This document shows positions 1-8,300 of a stretch of 18,100 nucleotides of DNA, piece by piece. The notes under the pieces are model-generated. The model made no database searches. It was not told the DNA's origin and saw only the letters and a list, made by a program, of their open reading frames with translations. The first letter of the stretch is position 1. Each line of letters opens with the position of its first letter. The stretch spans positions 1 through 18,100 of the forward strand of contig CAJUBM010000058.1 of NCBI GenBank assembly GCA_910584735.1, given 5' to 3'. The position numbers and the translations under genes were made by a program. This DNA comes from an uncultured Muribaculaceae bacterium. Lineage in GTDB: Bacteria; Bacteroidota; Bacteroidia; Bacteroidales; Muribaculaceae.

Positions 1-51
<51 letters not shown>

Positions 52-104
52 ATTATTTTCAATCTTCTATCGCTCCGGGGAGGGGTTATTTCCCTTTTGC
101 GATG

Positions 105-135
105 CAAAGGTACGACTATTTTTCGAACTGGCAAG
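105..135 (-). promoter_or_regulatory. Bacteroidota-type promoter for the tRNA-Gly transcript
   Basis: On the minus strand a perfect -7 box TACCTTTG (105-112) is preceded by CTTG (132-135) with a 19-bp spacer, close to the phylum consensus TTTG-N19-21-TAnnTTTG. It points at the tRNA gene and would leave a leader of roughly 45-50 nt. The same leader can pair ATCGC with GCGAT around 71-104, so it may be folded before processing. The call rests on consensus match only. Confidence 0.6.
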
Positions 136-258
136 GGGTTTGGCAACTTTTTTGCGACTTTTTTCTTCACATCGCTTCCAATCTTATTATAACAGTTTGA
201 TTCTAAACCACAAACGCGCACTACTAAAAACACACGTCGAAACAGCATGTCGCAAAGG

Positions 259-288
259 GTTGTTTCTCCATTTTTTTTCATATCTTTG
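259..288 (+). promoter_or_regulatory. Bacteroidota-type promoter for the DUF1015 gene
   Basis: A perfect -7 box TATCTTTG lies at 281-288, with GTTG at 259-262 as a 3-of-4 match to the -33 TTTG, 18 bp apart. It sits 57 bp before the ATG at 346, leaving an A/T-rich leader. The segment between this and the divergent tRNA promoter (136-258) holds runs of T but no ORF or repeat I would defend. Confidence 0.55.
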
Positions 289-345
289 CAGACACCTATT
301 TAAACATACCATCGAAGAACAACCTTAAAACGAAACTTTAGCGTT

Positions 346-1593
346 ATGGCAAAAGTAAAACCGTTCCGCGGCGTACGTCCGCCCCGCCCCCTGGTAGAGG
401 AAGTAGCCTCCCGTCCTTATGATGTTCTCAACTCTGAGGAAGCGCGCCTGGAAGCCGAAGGCAATCCGCGCTCGCTCTACCACATTATAAAGCCTGAAAT
501 AGACTTCGAACCCGGCACGGACGAACACGATGAGCGCGTGTATGGCCGTGCAGTGGAGAACTTCCGCAAGTTCCAGCAGGAAGGATGGCTCGTACAGGAC
601 CCCGAGGAACATTACTATATCTACGCCCAGACAATGGACGGCCGCACACAGTACGGCCTGGTTATAGCCGCCAACGTACACGATTATGTGAACGGCGTAA
701 TCAAGAAGCATGAGCTCACACGCCGCGACAAGGAAGACGACCGCATGCGCCACGTGAAGGTGAACAATGCCAACATCGAGCCGGTATTCTTCGCTTTCCG
801 CGACAACGAACGCCTTGAAAATATAATCCGTACCGTAGCCGCGACCGAACCTGAATACGACTTTACGGCTCCCGATGGCTTCGGCCATACATTCTGGGTG
901 GTAAAGGATGCCGATATGACAGCAGCCATCACCGAGGAATTCGCCGCCATGCCCCACCTCTACATAGCCGACGGCCACCACCGCTCAGCCGCAGCCGCAC
1001 GTGTCGGACTGGAGAAAGCCCAGGAGAATCCCGCTCATACAGGCGACGAGGAATACAACTATTTCTTAGCAGTGGCCTTCCCGGCTTCGCATCTCAAGAT
1101 TATAGACTACAACCGAGTAGTGCGCGACCTCAACGGCCTCTCCCCCGAGGATTTCCTGAAACGTCTCGAAAAGGACTTCATCGTAGAGGACAAGGGAACG
1201 GAAATCTATCATCCGACAGCCCTGCACAACTTCTCGCTCTACATGCCCGACGGCCACTGGTACTCGCTCACCGCCCGCGAAGGACGCTATGACGACAACG
1301 ACCCCATCGGCGTACTGGACGTCACAATCTCCTCCGACCTCATCCTGCGCGATATACTCGGCATCACCGACCTGCGTTCCGACAAACGGATCGACTTCGT
1401 AGGCGGAATACGCGGCTTAGGCGAACTCAAACGCCGTGTCGACTCCGGGGAGATGAAGATGGCCCTGGCACTCTACCCCGTGTCGATGAAGCAGCTTATG
1501 GATATTGCCGACACCGACAACATAATGCCTCCCAAAACCACCTGGTTCGAGCCCAAGCTACGTTCCGGCCTGGTTATTCACAAACTCGACTAA
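346..1593 (+). CDS. DUF1015-family protein of unknown function
   Basis: The 415-residue product looks like a full-length member of the DUF1015 family (PF06245, COG4198), a conserved cytosolic family with no established reaction that I know of. Visible family signatures are the N-terminal segment with FRGVRPP (7-13) and SRPYDVLN (22-29), a charged HELT...KE..R block (122-135), the strongly conserved IADGHHR (207-213), and the C-terminal block MPPKTTWFEPKLRSGL (about 393-408). The clustered His/Asp residues in ADGHHR look like a catalytic or ligand-binding centre, but that is inference. No signal peptide or membrane segment is present. The ATG start is the first after a clear promoter. In many Bacteroidota I recall this family beside serC/serA; here the visible neighbours are tRNA-Gly and ruvA, so the context gives no functional help. 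Confidence 0.9.
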   Translation: MAKVKPFRGVRPPRPLVEEVASRPYDVLNSEEARLEAEGNPRSLYHIIKPEIDFEPGTDEHDERVYGRAVENFRKFQQEGWLVQDPEEHYYIYAQTMDGRTQYGLVIAANVHDYVNGVIKKHELTRRDKEDDRMRHVKVNNANIEPVFFAFRDNERLENIIRTVAATEPEYDFTAPDGFGHTFWVVKDADMTAAITEEFAAMPHLYIADGHHRSAAAARVGLEKAQENPAHTGDEEYNYFLAVAFPASHLKIIDYNRVVRDLNGLSPEDFLKRLEKDFIVEDKGTEIYHPTALHNFSLYMPDGHWYSLTAREGRYDDNDPIGVLDVTISSDLILRDILGITDLRSDKRIDFVGGIRGLGELKRRVDSGEMKMALALYPVSMKQLMDIADTDNIMPPKTTWFEPKLRSGLVIHKLD

Positions 1594-1671
1594 TCCCACG
1601 CGGAAGAAGAGATGACGGGCTTGCCCTCGTCCCTCCCTGCGGCAACATGTAATAACAACCCCTATATAAAT

Positions 1672-1699
1672 TAATGTGTGTCTTCACGGGCACACATTA
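1672..1699 (+). other. 9-bp perfect hairpin in the DUF1015-ruvA gap
   Basis: TAATGTGTG (1672-1680) and CACACATTA (1691-1699) are perfect complements around a 10-nt loop. The element starts 79 bp after the DUF1015 stop and ends 27 bp before the ruvA ATG. The downstream bases are A/T-rich but not a U run, so it could be a weak terminator, a leader structure of ruvA mRNA, or a dyad binding site. I see no canonical TAnnTTTG box in this gap. Confidence 0.45.
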
Positions 1700-1726
1700 T
1701 TTATATACGAAAAAACACCCACGGAT

Positions 1727-2308
1727 ATGATTGACTATATCGCAGGCACCCTTGCCGAAATAACCCCGACCTACACCGTGCTTGATAACCACGGAATCGG
1801 CTACCGATTGAACATCTCACTGGCAACGTTCGACAAAATCCAGTCACAAAGAGACGCGAAACTCTACGTCCACGAGATAATACGCGAGGACACCCACGAC
1901 CTTTATGGTTTCGCCACATGCGAAGAACGCGAGCTATTCCAACAGATGATAGCCGTAAGCGGCGTAGGAGCCAATTCCGCACGACTTATACTCTCGTCCA
2001 TCCCTCCAGGCGAACTCGAATCAGTCATCGCCAACGGCGACGAGAAAAGACTTAAAAGCGTGAAAGGAATCGGAGCCAAAACGGCGCAAAGAATAATTGT
2101 GGACCTGCGCGACAAAATAAAATGCACCGGCGATACGTTATTAGTGCAGTCGGCAGCGCAATCAGAGACATTCGACGAGGCGCTGGCGGCTCTGGTGATG
2201 CTCGGTTTCCCAAAACCGGCAAGCCAGAAAGTGTTAGGCAAGCTTTTCAAGGAGGATTCAGCCATAAAGGTGGAAGCCGCCATAAAGAAAGCGCTCACCA
2301 TGCTCTAA
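1727..2308 (+). CDS. ruvA: Holliday junction branch migration subunit RuvA
   Basis: The 193-residue protein is close to the usual RuvA length of about 200. RuvA tetramers bind four-way DNA junctions and load the RuvB helicase for branch migration in recombination repair. The three RuvA domains are visible: an N-terminal OB fold beginning MIDYIAGTL with NHGIGYRL (21-28); two helix-hairpin-helix motifs with SGVGANSARLIL (78-89) and VKGIGAKTAQRII (112-124); and a C-terminal RuvB-contacting helical domain from about 148 (FDEALAALVMLGF). The frame stays open upstream to an ATG at 1676, but that would add 17 residues unlike any RuvA and run through the hairpin, so the ATG at 1727 is chosen. sprA follows after 26 bp, suggesting co-transcription; I recall this ruvA-sprA adjacency from other Bacteroidota. 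Confidence 0.95.
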   Translation: MIDYIAGTLAEITPTYTVLDNHGIGYRLNISLATFDKIQSQRDAKLYVHEIIREDTHDLYGFATCEERELFQQMIAVSGVGANSARLILSSIPPGELESVIANGDEKRLKSVKGIGAKTAQRIIVDLRDKIKCTGDTLLVQSAAQSETFDEALAALVMLGFPKPASQKVLGKLFKEDSAIKVEAAIKKALTML

Positions 2309-2334
2309 ACCGGAGTATTCGGATTTTATAAGTT

Positions 2335-5300
2335 TTGGCCCGTACCGCCCGAAAAAATATTATCTTTAACCATATATGCCAGTTCTGCGGCTGCCTCGTG
2401 GCCGTAGCTGCCGCCGCCATGCTTGCCATGGCCCAGAGCCCGGCCTCCTCTTCCAACGGCAACCGCCTGGCACCACCTCCTCCCTATCCCACCCAGCCGG
2501 GGCCTCTTGTGCAGGCAGCCGACTCGCTGATGATGCCTTTCCCGGTCCAGCAAACTGTGCCGCAGACCTACGAGGACCTGATGCGCGACCAGTTCGCGGC
2601 CGACCTCTCCACCCCATCGAACGTACAGACCATTGCCGAATTCGACCCGGACACAGGATTCTATGTCATACGCACAAAAGTAGGCGATACCGAGATAGCC
2701 ACCCCGTTGATGCTCTCTGAGAAACAGTACAACGACTGGCAGCTGCGCCGCCAGCTTCAGGACTACTACCGCGAGCGCAATATGCAGCTTGTGGAGAACA
2801 AGGAGAAGCAGCCTTTCAATATCTTTGATATGAATTTCGCCTACGGGCCCTTGGAGAAAATCTTCGGCCCGGGTGGTGTGCAGCTTAAGACCCAGGGATC
2901 GGTGCAGATAAAGATGGGTATGAAGACCAACAAGACCGACAACCCTGCGTTATCGGTAAACTCGCGCCGCAAGACCTATTTCGATTTCGACCAAAAAATC
3001 CAGGCCACCATAGCAGCCTCCGTAGGCGACCGCCTGAATTTCAACATGACATACAACACAGATGCCACCTTCGACTTCGATTCCAAGAACATAAAACTCG
3101 GATACGAAGGAAAAGAGGATGACATAGTAAAGTCAATAGAAGCCGGTAACGTCTCACTCACCACCGGGTCCTCCCTTATACGAGGCTCCACGGCTCTGTT
3201 CGGCGTAAAGACAAAGCTCCAGTTCGGCAAGCTGACAGCCACCGCATTGTTGTCGCAGCAGAACTCCGAGTCAAAGACGGTCAACACAAAAGGTGGCGCG
3301 CAAGTCACCGATTTCTCGGTAAATGCCGACCAATATGACCAGAACCGCCACTTCTATCTCGCCCAGTACTTCTATGCTAACTACGACCAGTTCGCATCTA
3401 AGCTGCCATTTGTCTCCTCTGGGATAAACATCACCCGTATTGAGGTATGGGTAACCAACAAGGGAGGCAAATACGAGCAGTCGCGCAACCTCGTAGCTTT
3501 CGCCGATTTAGGTGAGAACCAAAACCTTAACAACTCCTACTGGCAACCGAACCCCTCTATCCCCGTCCCGTCAAACCAGTCGAACAATCTTCTCAGCATA
3601 ATAAAGGAACAATATCCCGACGCCCGCAGTATAAACCAGGTAACGCAGGCGCTCGAACCGCTGCGAGCCTTCGGCATAGAGGGTGGACGCGACTATGAGA
3701 AGGTGGAGAGCGCCCGGTTGTTAAGCTCATCGGAATATACACTCAACTCTACCTTAGGATACGTATCGCTTAAAAGCCAGCTTAATGCCGACGAGGTGTT
3801 AGGCGTGGCTTTCCAGTACACCTACAACGGGCAGGTCTACCAGGTCGGCGAATTTTCCAGCGACATAACCACCACTACGCAGTCGCTCTACGTGAAGATG
3901 TTGAAATGTACCACGGTAGACCCCCGTATGCCCCTGTGGCGCCTAATGATGAAAAACGTCTACTCCTTAGGCGCCTACCAGGTACAGAAACAGAACTTCA
4001 AGCTACAGATAAAATATCTCAGCGACACCACCGGCACACGCATCAACTACCTTCCCGTGCCGGGTCTGAGCAACATGCCTCTGCTACAGGTGATGAACCT
4101 CGACCGTATAGACTCCAACCAGCAGTCAAACCCCGACGGCTTCTTCGACTTCATCGAGGGCTACACCATCGTGCCCTCCACGGGTAAGGTTATATTCCCC
4201 GTAGCCGAGCCCTTCGGTTCCCATCTGGAGAAAAAGATAGGGGATCCGGTGCTGGCCGAAAAATATGTCTACAAGGAACTCTACGACTCTACACAGGTAA
4301 TCGCGCGCCAGTTCGCCGACAAGAACAAATTCATCCTCGCCGGCTCATACCAGGCGTCTTCCGGCTCGCAAATCAGGCTCAACGCCATGAATGTGCCGCG
4401 AGGATCGGTAATCGTCACCGCCGGAGGCGTACAGCTTACAGAAAACTCCGACTATACCGTGGACTATTCCATGGGTATCGTCACAATTACCAACCAGTCA
4501 ATTATCGACTCGGGACAGAGCATCAGCGTTACCCTTGAGAACCAGTCATTGTTCTCCACCCAACGAAAGACCCTGTTAGGACTTGACCTGCAATACCAGG
4601 TCAACAAGAACCTGAACATAGGAGGTACGATACTCCATTTCTCCGAAAAAGCACTTACCGAGAAAGTGAACATCGGCGATGAGATTATCAACAACACCAT
4701 GTTCGGTCTAAACCTGAGCTACAACACCAAGTTCATGTGGCTCACCAACCTGCTCAACAAAATTCCTACAGTGAACGCCACGGCTCCATCCACCGTAAAC
4801 CTCACCGCCGAATTTGCCAAACTCGTGCCGCATGCACAGAAATCAGGCTCAAACCAGGGAAGCTCATATATTGATGATTTCGAATCATCCCAGTCGGGAA
4901 TCGACCTGCGTTCACCCTACGCATGGCAGATGGCATCCACACCTTACGATTCCGGCGAGGGAGCCCTCTTCCCCGAGGCCGCCCTGTCGAACAACGTGGA
5001 CTACGGCAAGAACCGCGCCCTGCTGAACTGGTATTACATCGACCGTATGTTCACCGACAAGAACTCGTCATTATGTCCCGGCTACTTGAAAAACGACCTT
5101 GACCAGCAGTCGAATCCCTACGTACGCGAAATCACATCACAGGAAATTTTTCCCGGCCGCGAGCTATCCTACGGCGAATCGGCAACCATCCAGACCCTCA
5201 ACCTCTCATTCTATCCCGATGAGCGCGGCCCTTACAACCTTGACGCCACCAACATCGACGACCAAGGGAAGCTCCTCAATCCCGAAAGGCGCTGGGGCGG

Positions 5301-8300
5301 CATAATGCGTAAGATGGATAACCCCAACTTCGAGCAGGCCAACGTTGACTACATACAGTTCTGGCTTCTCAACCCCTTCCTTGACCCGGAGAACCCCAAC
5401 CCGGAAGGGGGCGACATGTACATAAACTTCGGCGAGATTTCCGAGGACATCCTCAAGGACGGTCTGAAATCCTATGAGAACGGCATACCCTATGACGGCA
5501 ACGACCAGTTCCTCACGAACACCGTGTGGGGACGAGTGTCAACACAGAACTCCCTCACCTACGCGTTCGACAACAATACCGGCGCCCGAGTGGTTCAGGA
5601 CGTCGGTCTTGACGGCCTGAAGAATGAGGACGAATTCGGTTTCGACTCATATCGCAACTATCTCGACCAACTCCGCACAAAACTTCCCGCATCAACTGTA
5701 GAGGAGATGCAGAACAACCAATTCTCACCCTTCAACGACCCTGCCGGCGACAACTACCACTTCTTCCGTGGCTACGACTACGATGAGGAACGACTTTCCA
5801 TCCTTGAACGCTACAAACGTTACAACGGCGTTGAAGGAAACTCGCAATCGCCCGAAGATGTGGCCGAGCCACTCTACCAAAGTTCCCGCAGCGTACCCGA
5901 TGTGGAGGATATAAACCAAGACAATACGCTTAACGAATACGAACGTTATTTCCAGTACCGCATATCAATCCGTCCGGAGGATCTCGTTGTCGGCAAGAAC
6001 TTCATCACCGACAAGCAGGTATCCTACCCCCCGACTCGCAACGGCAAGGATGAAAAGGTTGAGTGGTACCAGTTCAAGATACCTCTGAGCGCCTATGAGA
6101 AAGTGGTGGGCAACATCAATGATTTCTCAGCTATACGTTTCGCACGTATCTTCCTGACGAACTTCAAAAAGACCACCCATCTGCGTTTCGCCACCCTCGA
6201 ACTGGTGCGTGGCGAATGGCGTACGTACGACTTCAACCTCAACACCCGTGGTGACACCCCGGCCGAGGGCGACCTTGATGTATCGGTTGTCAACATCGAG
6301 GAGAACGCCTCGCGCGAACCTGTAAACTACGTCTTACCTCCCGGCGTGACACGTATCTCCGATCCCGGACAGTCACAGATCGTACAGCTTAACGAGCAGT
6401 CGATGTCTCTGAAAGTGAGCCATCTTGATGCCGGCGATGCCCGTGCCGTGTACCGCGATACCCAGCAGGATCTGCGCAACTACAAACGCCTCCAGATGTG
6501 GGTACATGCCGAAAGCCTTATTGATGATGTGACGAACCTGCGCAGCGGGGAATTGTCAGTATTCGTACGCCTCGGTACGGACGTGAAGCAGAATTTCTAT
6601 GAATATGAGATTCCGCTCGAACTCACGCCACACAGCCGTTATAACACAAACATGCCCTCCGACCGCGAAAAGGTATGGCCACTCAACAACTTCATGAACC
6701 TGAACCTGCAAAATCTCGTGGAACTCAAAAAAGAGCGCAACCGGGCCAAGCAGACCGAAGGCTCAGGCGTAGGATATGCCACCCTATTCACCGGGCGCGA
6801 CCCCGACAACGAGCGCAACCGCATGGCCGTTATGGGCAATCCGTCACTCAGCGATGTGCGAGTGATACTCGTAGGCGTACGCAACAACTCCAATTCCACC
6901 AAGGACGGCGTTGTATGGGTCAACGAGCTAAAGGTAACAGACTTCAATGAAGAGGGAGGCTGGGCTGCAAAAGCCAACGTAAACCTCTCGCTGAGCGATA
7001 TTGCCCAACTGAACTTCGGCACCCACATCGAGACTGCCGGATTCGGAGGCGTGGACCAGAGCCTAAACGACCGCCGTCTTGACGACTACCACCAGTACAA
7101 CTTCGCCGTACAGGCCGATTTAGGACGCTTCCTCCCTGAGAAGGCGAAGCTCCGTGCGCCTATATATTACTCGATATCCAAGGAAAAGACCACACCGAAA
7201 TACAATCCTCTCGACCAGGACGTGCTGCTGAAGGATGCCCTCGACGATGCGCCCGACAAACATGCCCGCGACTCCATTTCGGCCTATGCCGTGGAGAACT
7301 CCACCATCCAGAGCTTCTCAATATCGGGTCTTAAATTCGATGTGCGCTCATCGAAGCCGATGCCTTGGGATCCGGCTAACTTCACATTCAATTTCTCGTT
7401 CAACAAACAGTCGAAGACCGACCCCGTTACGGAATACGAGAACACAAACGACTACCGAGGCTCATTTGCCTATAATTACTCGCCGATGATAAAGGGGCTC
7501 AAGCCCTTCGGCTGGATAAAGAGTAAGAACAAGAATCTGAAATTCTTCAAGGATTGGGAGATAAACTATCTGCCAAACTCTATAGCGTTCCTTACCAACA
7601 TGTCACGCTACTACTACGAGCAGCAGACACGCTCGGAGACGGACGTTATGTTCCAACTGCCCGTATCGGTAAGCAAGAACTTCCTGTGGGACCGTCAGTT
7701 CCAGATCACCTGGAACCTTACCAAGAGCATAAACCTATCGTTCAACTCCAATACATCGGCCCGCATCGAGGAGACCGTAGGAGCCGTAAACAAGAAACTA
7801 TTCCCCGACCGTTACAAGGAATGGAAAGACACCGTATGGCAGTCAATCCTCTCCATGGGTACCCCGTGGGCCTATAACCAGTCGGTGACAGCGACCTACC
7901 GTGCGCCATTCTCGCGAATCCCCGTTCTTGACTTCCTCAACGGCTCGTTCAGCTATAACTCAACCTACCGTTGGGACCGAGGCGCCGATGTCGACGGGGT
8001 ATCAATGGGTAACACCATTGCCAACCAGTCCTCACTCTCAGCCGACGGACGTGTGAACTTCGAAAGCCTCTACAACAAAATCCCGTTCGTGAAGGACGTC
8101 AACAAACGCTTCGCGAACACCCGGCGCGTAAACACCCAGCCAAAGAAACCCAAGAAGTTCGAACGCACCTACCAGTTGAAACCCGACACGACTTTCACCA
8201 TACGGCACAACCTGCGCAACAAGAAGATAAAGGTAACCGCTGTGACCGCCGATGATGAAAAACCGTTCCTTTTCAAGCACAAGGTTATCAACCAAAACTC

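Noticed and set aside
325..981. 218-codon minus-strand ORF opposite the DUF1015 gene
   Set aside because: Antisense shadow; the DUF1015 frame carries conserved family motifs and a promoter, this one does not.
1676..1726. Upstream ATG extending ruvA by 17 residues
   Set aside because: The added residues do not resemble RuvA, and the codons run through the hairpin; the ATG at 1727 begins the OB fold exactly where family members start.
2376..2720. Out-of-frame 114-codon ORF beginning with ATG at the sprA 5' end
   Set aside because: Considered as a sign of a frameshifted sprA start, but the sprA frame itself encodes a good signal peptide from TTG, and this frame is Pro/Arg-rich noise.
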